This document shows positions 35,775 to 49,975 of a DNA stretch of 64,000 nt, piece after piece. The position numbers and the translations under genes were made by a program. Within the stretch, counting starts at the first letter, position 1; each line of letters opens with the position of its first letter. Below the pieces are notes generated by a model that searched no databases, had not been told where the DNA came from, and saw only the letters and a program-made list of their open reading frames with translations. Source of the stretch: Diphasiastrum complanatum. Lineage: Eukaryota; Streptophyta; Lycopodiopsida; Lycopodiales; Lycopodiaceae. The stretch is taken from the NCBI GenBank assembly GCA_029204225.1, contig CM055097.1:33478804-33542803 (forward strand). The letters are read 5' to 3'.

Positions 35775-36625
35775 TAATGGATAGATGAGTCTGGATCACA
35801 AAATTTACTCACACCACAGAACTGTAAATTTTTGGTTGTACACCTGATATCGGTACGACGCGCGGGTGCACGACTACTCGGGATTCTTTTTACCTCTGGC
35901 GCATCGCTCCGATATTGGTTTTGATATGTGATATCGGTATGACGTGCGGATGTATGACTGCTCTTGGTTTTCTTTACCTCTGGCGCGTCGATCTGATATT
36001 GGTACGGATACGCAAATATGTATGACGCGCAGATGTACGACTGCTCAAGACTTTTCCTAACTCTGGCACGTCGATCCAATATTGGTAAGGAAAAGATTAA
36101 AAATAGAGGGAATATAAGAACTTTCAGAGGGAACATTCTAGATTCCCCACTTCGGCGTGGCGGTTACGCCGCCTCTACTTTGCAAAGATTTCGAAATGTG
36201 TGATCGTTCAAAAGACAGAGATCAATAATGTGAAAAGTATGAAGCCTTCTAACTCTGAATGGTAGTACTAGACACTGTCTACTGTGATTTGCGGTACTCC
36301 AAACAGACAAATGAGATATTTCTTGGCAAAACCTCTCACACAATTAACACTTTCCACAATAACTAGGAAGTATTGTAAAAATCTCCCCCACTCAACAGAT
36401 TTTCAATCTGTCTGATGCTGCTCTGGCCTTTCTGATGCCTCTGGGACTGTGCTTTTGTTCCCCACTGATGATTCTGAGCTCCAACCCTACAAAATACGCC
36501 AAAGAAGAATTTCTTCCAGCCGTTTTTGTCTCTCCAAGCTTTCACCTCCCGTGAAGGACTTTCTCACTTCGTTGCGGAGCCTGTGACAAGCTGTATCCAC
36601 TGATCAGGCATGCAGGACTATCGCT
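35775..36625 (-). other. 5' leader of the minus Copia element
   Basis: Non-coding sequence between primer site and gag. It contains three related words (for instance GATATTGGTACGGATACG-like, at 35850, 35930 and 35995) forming a short internal repeat. Confidence 0.5.
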
Positions 36626-36897
36626 GCTCTGATACCATGTCAAGAATTAGATATGCAACATCAAGCATCACCAAAGCAATCACCACAAGAAGGCGGAAGA
36701 AGAACACGCACTATCACACTATCACACTAACTCATATAGAATGTAAAATGTACAAATAAACCCTGAACCCTGATAAAGAGAGAAAACCTACGAGTAGACT
36801 AACAGACTAGCCTACAGCTATTGACAGCTGGTCACAGCTGTCAACATTAATGTGCATCATAAACAGTAACAATGAATTTTATCATTGATTTCTAACA
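36626..36897 (-). repeat. 5' LTR (36638-36897) and tRNA-Met primer site of the minus Copia
   Basis: On the minus strand the LTR ends TTCTTGACA and is followed at once by TGGTATCAGAGC (36637-36626), a full match to the initiator-Met primer site used by Copia elements. The LTR is 260 bp and runs TGT...ACA. It is joined on its right to a different, plus-strand Copia fragment. The partner 3' LTR was not found. Confidence 0.75.
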
Positions 36898-37579
36898 ATC
36901 AAAAGTCTTGTATGTTCCGAAACTCTTTACAAATCTGTTATCGGTAAGTAGAATTACAGATTCAGGTCATAAGGTAGAATTTGAATCTGATCAATGCCAA
37001 ATTATTGATAGGAGTAATAAGATCCTTGCACTCGGCAAGAGACAGGGTTACTTGTATAGATTGGCACATTGTTATTCTGAGTCTAATCAAGCCTTGAAAA
37101 ACTCGATTCTAGTCAATAAAGCATTACTATGGCATCATCGCTTAGGACACTTGAATTATGCATCTGTTTTGAACATGTCCAAACAATCTATGGTTCTTGA
37201 TCTTGACTATTCTTCTGGTAAGGTCAATCTCTCTGTCTGTCATAGCTGCATCTTTGGAAGGAAGCAATTTGGTTGAGGAACTTACTCTCAGATATCAATC
37301 TGAATCAATATGTTCCGACGACATTATTTTGTGATAATCAAAGTGCCATCACTTTATCAGCCAACCCTAGATTTCATTATAGGAGTAAGCACATTGAACT
37401 GAAGTATCATTTCGTCAGAAGCAAAGTTCTCAATGAAGCGGTCAGATTGCAGTACTGTAGAACGCAAGATATGACAACATATATTTTTACCAAAGCATTA
37501 AGTTTGGTAACACAAAGAAGATTATGTGCAGAACTAAGTTTGAAGGTCAGGGCATTCAAGGATTTAGATTAAGTGGGAG
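36898..37579 (+). mobile_element. Internally deleted Copia pol plus polypurine tract
   Basis: Starts within protease/GAG-pre-integrase (MYVPKLFTNLLSVSRITDSG, then LLWHHRLGHLNYAS and a CHSC end). At about 37260 it switches directly to RNase H text (WLRNLLSDIN, then LFCDNQSAITLSANPRFHYR and SKHIELKYHFVR). Integrase core and RT, about 2.5 kb in a full element, are missing. The stop at 37572 is followed by AAGTGGGAG (37571-37579), the polypurine tract. Confidence 0.85.
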
Positions 37580-38640
<1,061 letters not shown>

Positions 38641-38699
38641 GCAGTACTGATGATTTCAAAGTTAGGTACTATAAGATCAAACATGATTTCTATTACTAT

Positions 38700-39700
38700 T
38701 GTTTTTGTTTGAAATTGATAGGCGTAGTCATGCATTGAGAAAGAGGAAGATAGTTTATTCAGCCACGCACGAAAAGCTTTCTTTCTGGACATTTGAATTT
38801 TTTTTTATATTTGAGTTCGTTTTTTTTCGAGTTCGACCTATCTTCTACACACCTCTTTCTGACAATAAACTCCAGAATCCTTTAGGGATTAAGTATGTTT
38901 TGAGATTCTAGAGAATTATGATTGGCGAATCATAAGAATATAATTATTTGTGATTGACAGATCATAAATGGATACTTAATAGAAGGATAATCAGGAAATG
39001 TGTTGATTCTTACGTATGTTAAGTAATTTCCAGTTTACTAATTGAGTTGAGATTTCAGATTAGCACTTTGGAAGTGTAAATCTCTTTACTTCAGTATTTT
39101 ATTGAGTCTTGTGGATTTCACAGGTATTTCTCATAAACTGAAATTGTTTTTGCTTATTGAGAGTTTTGCTTACCTTAGTGGATGCTATTCTACTACAGAT
39201 TATAATCTATATGTGTTTGTGTACAAGTTCAATCTATATCTCCGGATTTATAGGGGACAATTAAATCTATGGAGATTTAGAAGGATTGCATATCTCTTGC
39301 ATGTGATACTAGGAATGGGGCTATCAACTCATTAGAGTAAGCATAGTACTCTAGATTGAGTTATAATTGTCTGAGACTTGATGGATCTCCTAGAGATTTT
39401 AGTTGATTAAATTGTTGAATCTTAGAATATATAGATATTCTAAGAATATTTTTACCAGGAAGCACTATTATCTACAAGTAATTGTGGATAGGATTTAGAC
39501 TATCAAAAAATGATTTTTCTCTTTAGCTTTTGGACCTGATCTCATAAATAAAGAGTTAATTCACTCAGTGGTTCATGTAAATTGGAATACATGAAGGTGA
39601 TGAACTTTTATTTGGAGAAGATCAACCCATTTGAAATATTTATTGCTTAGTGTATCTTTTTTTGGAAAGAGAGAATGCAATAATGACAAGTCGAAGGATG
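38700..39700 (+). mobile_element. Ty3/Gypsy fragment, same family as copies A and B
   Basis: The stretch at 38890-38980 (GATTGACAGATCATAAATGG), 39160-39290 and 39545-39670 matches copy A at about 2310, 2510-2620 and 2900-2990 in the same order. Non-coding as read. Confidence 0.6.
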
Positions 39701-40393
39701 TGGCCACTTATTGAGCACAGCGGAATAAAGCCTTCTTTTCTAATGCATGACTATGCCTATCAATATTTAACAAAACATAATGATAGAAGTCACGTACAAT
39801 CTTTTAGCAACTAATTTTGAAATTACTAGCACTAACCAAACAATGAAGTATTGATTTATCAGGAAAAAAAAAAAAAAAGATTATCAGTTACAAACAATCA
39901 CAGAGATGCATACATTCTGACATAATACTGAACGCAATAAATGATAGATTGATTCAGCATAAAACAGATTATTATGTCGAAGCTTATCATTAACCTGGAA
40001 GGATCAAAATGTAATGCTGAACCATGTTAATTCTTTTGTTGAGATCACATAATCAAGTGTGGATTTGTGGTATCCATATTATAGGCATGCCAGTTTTTAC
40101 AAATGAAGTCAAGAAGTCCTCCTAATCCAAAGGTAGTGCCTCCAAAGGGTCCTCCAAGTAACCTGCAAGCTCCAAGATGCTCCCCAACTCCAAGTTAGGA
40201 TGCCTCCACCTGCAAGTAAGGATCTTCAAGCCTCCATGGATCAAGCCTCCATGGATCTCTCCTCCACATGTGTCCCTAATCTTAATCACAAAGGTAGATA
40301 ACAAGTGGCCTCAAGTATTCACCACCCAACCATAACTAGCTAGCACATGCAATCCTGCAACTTGGCTAATCTAGCACCCGAGAAAGAGAGAAA
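39701..40393. other. Flank left of the CACTA element
   Basis: No gene. GTGTGGATTTGTGGTATCCA at 40055-40075 matches copy A at 17-37; beyond it the sequence is unrelated. Confidence 0.4.
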
Positions 40394-40407
40394 ACTACAT
40401 ACATTGG

Positions 40408-40690
40408 CAATTTGCCATGCATATTGCCACGCACATAAGACGGGGGTCAATTTGGAGCTCGTCCGGTTCGCGTGGCAACTAACGCGTGGTAGAGCCACGT
40501 CGGCAAATTTTCCAGTAGACAACAACCCGTCCGGCAAAGAAATGGCAGAAATTTTGAGAAATTTAAACTTCATGGTTCTACCACGCGTGGCTGTACCTGG
40601 CTGTGCCACGCGTGGCAAATTTCCAGAATTAAGATTTTGAAAAATAGCATTGTCGTGGTTCTACCACACGTGGATATACCACGCAAAATT
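40408..40690. repeat. Subterminal CGCG palindromes, left
   Basis: About eight copies of CCACGCGTGG, GCCACGC or GCGTGGCA in 280 bp, including two full CCACGCGTGG palindromes near 40580 and 40610. Same motif as at 59900-60400. In CACTA elements such repeats bind the TNPA protein. Confidence 0.8.
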
Positions 40691-40756
40691 TTTTGCAAAA
40701 AAAAAATGCGCGAAATGAGATTTGTGTTTCTCAATGCGTCGATTGTATTGTATTGT

Positions 40757-41839
<1,083 letters not shown>

Positions 41840-42860
41840 TTAATTGTCATCGTCCAAATCCAATTCTTGTGTGGAAGCTTGTCCTTCACTCTCACTTCCG
41901 GACATCTCCCCTTCCCCTTCCGCTTCCGCTTCACCGGCTTCTTCACCCGACCCCTCCTCTACATAAGATGCCGAGCTTCTCTACACATCACAAAAAATAA
42001 CAAAAGTCAATAACCAATAAGTAAAGTAAATGAAACTCATTAACAAGCAAGAAAGATTAATAAAAATGATTATTAGATAATAGAAGCAAATGAGATGAAT
42101 GTAGCAAGAATTTACCATAGGATGAATGCCTTGTTGAGCAAGATGGTCCACCAAGGCATTGTAGCCTTGTTGGTACCCAATCTTATATTCGGCATTCGTG
42201 TTTTTTCTCCCAAAATCTCTTTGCTATACAAACATGAATACAATCATTTAGATACAAAACATGATTAGTAATTAAAAACATTACTAAAATAATCATAATA
42301 AAATCAAACTAAAAACGCAAAACTTACAAATTGGGCTTGTAAATTGGATTTCCCACCCGAGCCAAGGTGAGATTGGCCCAAGAGATTGATTCTTGATTTG
42401 GTCGCTTCCCGTTGTTGTTTGAAGCGATCCGGATTTGGATGTTTGGACTCGTGTATCACCTTTGCCCAATCTTTCTTTGAAGCCCATCCTGGCCTTTTTT
42501 TTTTTTTTTTTTTTTTCCATTTTTTACATATCTTCGTAAGGATTGACGCTTATGACAAATATGCGTACACATATTCGTCAATGCCCACACCTCCCCAAAT
42601 CTATTTGATTGAGGAAACTCACTATTCAAAAGCGCAAGTATCTTATTCTTGTCATCTTGGTTTTGTTGCTCCCAAGGAGTGAATATATTTGAGAGCAAGG
42701 TCGTGCATCCTATTGATGACGACGTTGTCTTTGGTATCCTTGATGATGGATCCATCATCTTCTAAATTATAAAACAAATTGGATGATTCCTCTGATGGGA
42801 CATCCATCGAAGGATGACCTCTATTGGGAACAAAGCTTGAGAAAAAGAGAAAGCTTGAGA
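41840..42860 (-). CDS. TNPA-like protein (Ptta/En/Spm family)
   Basis: Three exons on the minus strand. The first runs from about 42850 to 42328: SMDVPSEESSNLFYNLEDDG, a basic VKNGKKKKKK run, then PGWASKKDWAKVIHESKHPN and FKQQREATKSRI; GTAAGT donor. The second is 42223-42116 (QRDFGRKNTNAEYKIGYQQG). The third, 41980-41840, is acidic (VEEGSGEEAGEAEAEGEGEM) and ends DDDN-stop. Both introns have GT-AG borders. Trp-x-x-(V/L)I followed by SK-x3-R-INxLGQSHLGS matches the plant Ptta transposase domain, in which the W and the HT-x-GS block are hallmarks. In En/Spm the TNPA protein binds subterminal repeats and brings the ends together. Frame changes around the 22-nt A/T run (42495-42516) may be real or sequencing errors. 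The start codon is not fixed. Confidence 0.6.
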
Positions 42861-42893
42861 AAGAGAGAGCTTAAGAAAAGTAAAACTTTAAAT

Positions 42894-43180
<287 letters not shown>

Positions 43181-43284
43181 ATCACTAACACAATGAAAGC
43201 AATAACAAAAAATACTATGCAAAAAACTAGTGAAGAAATGCGTTCAAAAACGCTCTATTTAAAGCATTTTTAGGATTCAAGTTT

Positions 43285-43325
43285 GCGTGGCACTGCCACG
43301 GCAATTTTTGCCACGCGTGGCCAAA
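43285..43325. repeat. CGCG palindrome cluster upstream of the TNPA-like gene
   Basis: GCGTGGCACTGCCACG followed by TTGCCACGCGTGGCC. Either the TNPA promoter-proximal part of the large element or the right end of a small, separate CACTA element. Confidence 0.7.
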
Positions 43326-44470
43326 AAAAATATTATTTTTTAATGTCGTCATACTCTGATGGCCTGGAAGGTTACAAAATGCAAAAAATTTTGTGCCCAC
43401 GGCTTGCAAGGTCAAAATATAATTGTGTGCAAAAAAAAAAATCATTACTTTAGTTATTAAAAAAAAGAGTGAAAATTCATTTACAAAATATAAAAATTAA
43501 ATTTCTTGTCTCATTCTTTTAAGGACAAGTGAAAGTGAGACAATACCTTTATTGTTTTTATTTTAGAAGACAATTTTTAAAATAATAAGACATTAAATTT
43601 AAGTAATTTACAAGATTATCTTAGAACTTATAAAAGAATAAAGAATAGTATGACATGTTTTAATTTTTTTGATGTTAGTGACATGTAAGAAAATTGTAGA
43701 GGACCCGCGCACCCACCCGAGCCCGTGCACCCACCTAAGTCCGTGGCTCGAAGTGGTCGCGAACCAAACTTTATCTTTAAAAAAATAGCATGACTTCAAA
43801 AACTTTCAAAAGCAAAAACGTCAAAAACTCCAAAAACTTTCAAAATCTTCAAGCACCAACCTCTAAGCATCAAAAGCATCAAATGATCTTCAAGATCAAA
43901 GCTCCAAATAGTAAACTAGTGAGGAAATTCTTCTAGAAAGTTAGAAACTACCACATCTATGTTCTTAAAAATAGTCCGACAAATTTGCAACTCTTCTTGT
44001 AGCTAAACAACTATTGCATGCCTGATCCATAACATTCCCAATTTATTTGGAGGCACACGCACAAATCCATGAGAAAGAGTTCCGGGACAGAGTTTTTGGT
44101 CCCAGAACGTCCACGATCCGGAACAAATTCCTCCCGGATCACGTTCCGTTGTGTAATATATCCTAATACCACAGTAGGGCAAACACTAACTGATCCACCC
44201 AACCTTGCCTACTCCCTGATATGGAGCAAGCGACTCCTAGCCCAGTGTGAGGCCTGGTAGCATGCATACTGCCAAGAGTCAGCCACGTGGCACTGATGTG
44301 GCCGACTACACATTGGGACCCAACGTGGGGCCCTATCTTGTTGACAGGGTCCCAAGGCTGTGTTAGGCTCGCCATGGCTATGGAACGTGCCGAGGCACAG
44401 AACTCACACTGTCTTGCTCTATTGGTCGTGTATGTTGGACACTGATTGTGGTATCTGGCCTCTTGTGTTC
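43326..44470. other. No gene recognised
   Basis: The GC-rich part at 44080-44400 (repeated GCCACGTGG/GTGGCC words, an imperfect palindrome at 44080-44110) looks like LTR sequence of an unidentified element. Confidence 0.35.
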
Positions 44471-44589
44471 TCTAGGGTTTTAGTTTTACAGATCATCCTA
44501 AATCAGATGGATAGATTGAGAGAACTAATCAGAGTATGGACAATATGTTGCAAACATATTTGTCTCACAAGCAGTCTCAATGGGAGGAC
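44470..44589 (+). mobile_element. Ty3/Gypsy integrase fragment, target of the Copia insertion
   Basis: Reads TDHPKSDG, stop, IERTNQSMDNMLQTYLSHK, SQWED: the conserved HPQTDGQTERxN motif of Gypsy integrase. It is cut by the Copia element exactly at QWED; the related Gypsy 3' end resumes at 50632, although intervening residues are missing. Confidence 0.8.
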
Positions 44590-45241
44590 TGTGAAGGATT
44601 TCAGATCATTCAAGATCCAATCCATTTCCCAAATCTTTGGTTACAATAAGGAGCAAACCAACAATCCTGCCAATGTAGAAAAATCAGCATCTACATACAA
44701 AATGAGATGCAAACTCTAAGAGATATTGATCAAACATGAACCAAAACATAAAATATGTTTGCTGTCCATACAATTATAGTACCCTACTGTATTTCACACA
44801 TGTGAAACCGAAAATAGCAATAAATGATCATTCTACACATAGAATTGCAAGATAACACCAAGATAGTGCACCAATGAGTAGTAGAACCCAAAGAGAACCA
44901 TGTATAATGATGAAATGAGAGATAGAAGAGAGAAGATGACTCTCTCCACGAGTTACATCCTTTTATAGTAGGTCCAAACCCTATTTGGCCACTTGGCTTT
45001 CCCACCAAAATGCTAACCCTACCAATTTTGGGTCTAGATTCAATGTACCCAACTTATTCAAATTGAAATTACTCAAACTCGCATTCTATCTTTCCCACAC
45101 TTTCAAAAAGTGTTTATTCAAATGAAATTTAGACTAATGAACTTTGAAAAGTCAACCTCTAAGTCTAAAACAAGTTTTGGCCTCAATATGCCAAATATGG
45201 AAATATTGCAAAATGTGATGAAACTAGTTGAATCTTTCACA
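44590..45241 (-). repeat. 3' LTR of the Copia element
   Basis: 652 bp. Contains CACATGTG where the other LTR has CACACGTGTG. Confidence 0.95.
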
Positions 45242-45825
45242 CTCCCTCTTCAACTAGTTTTAGCATAGACTTTGATAATACTCCAAGTGAAGTCCTATGC
45301 TTCATGAACAAGTCTTTTCCCAATGCTTTGGTGAAGATATCAGCTACACATTCCCTTGAAGACACATGTTGAAGCTCCACCTCCTTTGCAATGACTCGCT
45401 CCCTCACAAAATGATATTGTATCTCAATATGCTTGCTCCTAGCATGAAAGATAGGATTGGATGCCATTCTTTGGGCTGATTGATTGTCACAAAAGATGAT
45501 TGGGCTCTCTAAAAAATCCAGCAAGTGAAGATCCTTGATCATCCTCTTGATCCATACCATCTCCTTTGTGCAATGTGTAAGAGCTTTGTACTCGGCCTCA
45601 CTAGATGACAATGAGATAGTGGCTTGTTTCTTTGACATCCATGATATAGCTCCATCACCTATGAAAATACAATAAGAACTAATGGATTTCCTATCCATTA
45701 CATCTCCAGCATAGTCCGAATCTGAAAATCCAAAAAGATTAGGTGATGATCCCTCATACAATATGCCAAAAGCTCGAGTTCCAATGATGTACCTCAAAAC
45801 TCGCTTTCCTAGCTTCCAATGCTCC
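45242..45825 (-). pseudogene. Copia RNase H (C-terminal pol remnant)
   Basis: Reads in frame from EHWKLGKRVLRYIIGTRAFG (about 45822) through SDSDYAGD, KQATISLSSSEAEY, FCDNQSAQRMASN and HIEIQYHFVRERV to VEEGV and a stop that uses the first bases of the 3' LTR. The catalytic acidic residues of RNase H1-type domains (first D in SDSDYAGD, E in SSSEAEY, D in FCDNQS) are all present. It normally degrades RNA during reverse transcription. Separated from gag-pol by the foreign segment, so it has no own start and is probably not made. Confidence 0.9.
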
Positions 45826-46888
45826 TAGCATAGTTTTTGCCAATAGAACTTTGATCCATCATAAGAATGATCTTCTTCCTAAGAATAGATCTCCTTTCAA
45901 TAATCATGTAATGCTCAAAATAGAAACAACCATAATTGATATAGAGAATAGTGTCCACTTGGGAGGCTTCACTATTTCTTACATCAATTTTGCATGTAAA
46001 AATGTGACTAGAACATGAAGAATCAAATAGAATGTAAATGAAATGATTCCACCATGCTTCCAACTCTGAACTCTCTGGAAAAATACAGCAAACAAACAAT
46101 AAATGTGAGTGATCAACTTTTGCTTGCATGTCTCCTCCTCCTTTGTCCTTTGTTGCCTTGTATCCACCATGATACTCCATGAATGAGCCTCCATCTTCAT
46201 CTTGCCACAAGAAACCATCAAACCTTGGAAATCCATGAGTAGGTGAGTACATTAATGATGCAAATCCAGCACCACATGACTCCATAGACCAAGTAGTTTG
46301 CACTAGTCCATCTTCAAGGTCTACTTGACACAAGAAAATGACCATGAATTCACCAAAAATTGACAATCTCCAAGTATTGGCACCAAGTAGCTCAACACTT
46401 GAGAACTTAGCCATGGATGAGTGACATAATGAACCTCCAATAGCTTCATTTCAATCAGCAAAATCAGCCAAGAATGCTAGTACAAATCCAACATCAAAAC
46501 AATGCTCACCAATGTAGCTAGTTTTACCATATCTTGACAATTTGCACACATCCACATGAAATTGCTCAAACATGAGATAGAACAAGTAAAGTAAACTTGA
46601 ACAACACTTCCTTGCTGCTCCTTTGACCTTACTTGAGTCTTCAATATGCTACAAAAACAGATCCATAACACCTTTGCCAATTACCTCTCCTTTGATGCTC
46701 TTGACTAGTTCCAAATTGCCAACTTCCCTTTTGACTAGTTGAAGCGCTTTGAGATCAACCTCTTGATCTTCAACTTGACCATCAAAGTCATTGAACAAAA
46801 TTTGTTTTCCAGATTCATTACTTGATTTTACAGCAAGATAATATCCATCCACTTGCATATCTCCATGTACACAAGAAGATCCTCCAAA
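45826..46888 (-). other. Foreign segment replacing the Copia RT region
   Basis: Between the RT N-terminus (...EYRSLMKSGT, ending about 46889) and the RNase H linker (EHWK, 45825) there is no RT text: no VDVKxAFL, no YVDD. Instead the first 79 codons continue the pol frame (SFGGSSCVHGDMQVDGYY to GVMDLFL, stop at 46649). Further on, minus-strand frames 46680-46477 and 46414-45809 follow. The latter (201 codons, starting MAKFSSVELLGANTWRLSIF) contains SPTHGFPRFDGFLWQDEDGG. No family recognised for any part. Possible sources are a captured host transcript, or an accessory region of a non-autonomous Copia lineage. Confidence 0.8.
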
Positions 46889-49375
46889 AGATGTTCCACT
46901 CTTCATAAGAGATCGATACTCAAGATCCATTGCTTGGATCCATTCCACTTCTTTCCTTGCTTGATCTACACTTGTAGGCTCATCCAAAGAGGTTAGGAAA
47001 GCAACATAATTTCCAGAAACTACTTTCTTACCCTTTTGATCATATGTGAGCCTTGAAGGTACTTGTCTTTCTCGTCATGTTCTCCTTGGCTTTTGACTTG
47101 ATGAAGGTCCATCATCACCACCATCCAAAGTAGGATCCTTCTCATCAACATCAAGAATGTTAGAACCATCTACTTTACCATCAATCATGCTTAAAGACAC
47201 CTTTGAAATGTTTCCCTCATCAAAAATGACATCTCTACCAACAATCACTTTGTTAGTAGAAGGAATGTAAACCTTGTAGGCTTTACTCACCTCACTATAT
47301 CCAACAAAAATACCTCTTCTTGAAGATGGATCCTCCTTGGTCCTATCATCAAGAGTAATGTTGACATAGCATGTGCATTCAAATGTTCTTAGAAAGTTGA
47401 CACTCGGCCTCCTCTTGAATAGCATCTCAAAAGGTGTCCTTCCATCCAAAATAGCACTCGGCCACCTATTGCACAAGAAATTGGCACACAACAAAGCTTG
47501 ATCCCAAAATGGTTTGTCAAGATTAGCACTTAACATCATAGCTTTAGCACTTTCACATAAAGTTCTATTCTTCCTTTCAGCCACTCCATTTTGTTGTGGG
47601 GTTCTTGATGTTGTATACTCCCTCTTGATCCCATGCTCATCACAAAAGGCCTTGAACTTGTTAGATATGTACTCACCACCATTGTCACCTCTCAAGCACT
47701 TGATCTTTGTGGAGAATTGGTTCTCCCTTGCATTCTTGAACTTGACAAAGACATCATACACTTCATCCTTGCTCTTTAGTAGATAGATCCAACAAAATCT
47801 ACTAAAATCATCAATGAATGTTACATACATCTTAGCTCCACTATTGCTAATTGTAGTAAATCCATGAATATCCGAATGTACAAGTTGAAAAGGCTTTGTA
47901 GATCTAGAAATAGATCTAGTATAAGGTAGTCTATGTGACTTAGACAAAGCACAAGACTCACAAACATGCTTGTCATTGCTTAGGGAACTTGGAAGACCAA
48001 TCACAACCTTCTTCCTTGCCATTATCTCCAATGACTTGAACTTGAGGTGTCCCATCCTTTTGTGCCAAACCTCTTGAATAGAAATTTGCTCCCTTGCAAC
48101 ACATCCAACTTGGTTAGCAATAACACAAGCATCAAGTTTGAACAACTTCCCTTGCCTTTTACCTTTTCCAATCAAGACATCCTTCCTTTTGATCAAACAA
48201 GCATCTCCATCAAACTCCACCTTGAGGCCCTTACTTAGCATTTGACTCACAGTAAGCAAATTCTTGGTAATATATGGAATAAACAAGACATCCTCCAAAT
48301 GAACATTCCTATTTGTAGAGAGAGAAATAGGAATTGTGCCAATCCCTTTGATTGCACACTCACCATCATTGGCCGTGTAGATCACCCTCTTGTCATCTCC
48401 ATATGCCAACAAAGAAGTGAAGTACTCTTTGTGAAAGGTCATGTGTGAACTTGCTCCACTATCAATCCACCAAGGATCTAGATCTCCATCATTAGCAAGC
48501 ATACATGAAGACATCACAAAAGCATCATCATTTGCATCTTGCACATCCAAACCATCCTCATCAAGAGTAAGATTACCTTGCTTGTCTCCTTGATCTCTCT
48601 TCTTCTTGTAGCACTCACTTGCAAAGTGTCCTTTGATGCCACAATAGAAGCACTTGAGCTTTGATCTATCCTTCTTTTTGCCACTTGAAGAAGCATCCAC
48701 TTGATCTTGCCCTTTAGACCACTTGCTTTTGGTTTTGCCCTTGAATTTGCCCTTTGTGAACATAACATCCTCTTGAAGTGTCGATGTAGATCCACCTCTT
48801 GCTTGAAGCCTATATTCCTTATTGATCAAGATCTCTTGAAGATCCATCAAACTTGGCAAATTCTTTTGAATAGCAATACTTTGAACAATGTTAGCATGAG
48901 CATCCAACAAGCCATTAAAAATCACTTGAATAAGCTCTCCTTCCTTAATGCTTTCATCTATGCAAGCTAACTCATCATTCAATGCTTTCATTCTCAAAAC
49001 AAAAGTACTTGGACTTTCTTCATTCTTTTGCAAACAAGAAAAGATTTGCCTTCTTAGAGTCAACACTCTAGAAGTAGACTTGGATTCATAAAGCTTCTTC
49101 AATGAATTCCAAGCTTCCAAAGATGATGTGCACTTACCAACTTCCTTGAGAAGTTCATTGGTAACATTCATCTTTATCATGTGTAGAGCCTTCTTGGCCC
49201 TCTTGTCATACCTCAATTGATCTTGTTGTGTTGCTGGTCTCTCCTCCAAACCTACAACAATATCCAAAACATCATTCATCTCAAGAAGTGACTCCATCCT
49301 CACTTTCCATAATGAATAGTTACTTGAGGTAAGCCTATCATTGGCTTCCAACATAACTCCAATTGAGGTTGCCAT
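46889..49375 (-). CDS. Copia gag-protease-integrase polyprotein (RT truncated)
   Basis: Starts at ATG 49375. Gag occupies residues 1-235 (SNYSLWKVRMESLL); the CCHC knuckle CFYCGIKGHFASEC is at 242-255; protease WWIDSGASSHMT follows near 302-313. The integrase HHCC region (WHKRMGHLKF...CESC) lies at about 437-475 and its DDE core has D502, D564 and E600 in place. The frame stops at TGA (47075, an Arg codon in relatives: CGA to TGA would be one change) after 766 codons. It would otherwise continue through DEPTSVDQARKEVEWIQAMD, the start of RT, to the foreign segment. Gag forms particles, protease cuts the polyprotein and integrase inserts the cDNA. The product could still supply Gag, protease and integrase, but not RT. 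Confidence 0.93.
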
Positions 49376-49963
49376 GTAACAATGACCCGATCTTCTCTTT
49401 CAACCTGCTTCAATGCACAAAGCACTCCTTTGAACAACAACAAATGCTTTCAAAAGAAATCACCAAGATTTGAAACTATCTCACAAATTCTCTTCTAGCA
49501 CTTATCCAAGCAAATCAACACATAGAATCATGGAATCTTGATCAACCTATGATCTATCCTCAATCTAATGACTTTTGCCACTTCCTAAGATTGAAACACA
49601 CTCAAATGAAGTCCAACAACCTCATTATCTAGAGATCCAATCAAAATTAGGGTTTTGACAAAATCACAAAAAATTGACTATTCCAAATCTACATGCAAAT
49701 GCTGAAAATTTGATATGCAATCTATAAGCCACCACTTAGGCTGAACCAATGATCCAAAAATTGGCCAAATCCAGAATGTGAATTCAAAAAATGTAATTGA
49801 ACAAGTATATTGACCTATTTACTGTTTTGATCTACAAAAGATCCAATCTACAAAAGCAAAAAATCTGATTTTGGTGTAGAATCCTCTCTAGCATGCTCTA
49901 GACTTCATATCTTCACCAAATCATTGATAGATCTGATTTCCTCCTTCATAACCTGAAACACAA
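49376..49963 (-). other. 5' leader of the Copia element
   Basis: Non-coding 590 bp between primer site and gag ATG. No large secondary structure was noticed. Confidence 0.7.
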
Positions 49964-49975
49964 GCCTTGATACCA

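Noticed and set aside
40394-40414. Exact CACTA terminus and 3-bp target duplication
   Set aside because: Bases outside ACTAC are A on both sides and the flanking triplets (AAA left, TGT right) do not match; so the ends are reported as approximate.
42495-42516. Poly-T as a retroposon tail
   Set aside because: It lies inside the coding reading of the TNPA-like gene (poly-Lys on the minus strand), so it is an expanded Lys codon run.
47514-48970. Plus-strand frames of 60-90 codons
   Set aside because: Antisense shadows of the Copia gag-pol frame.
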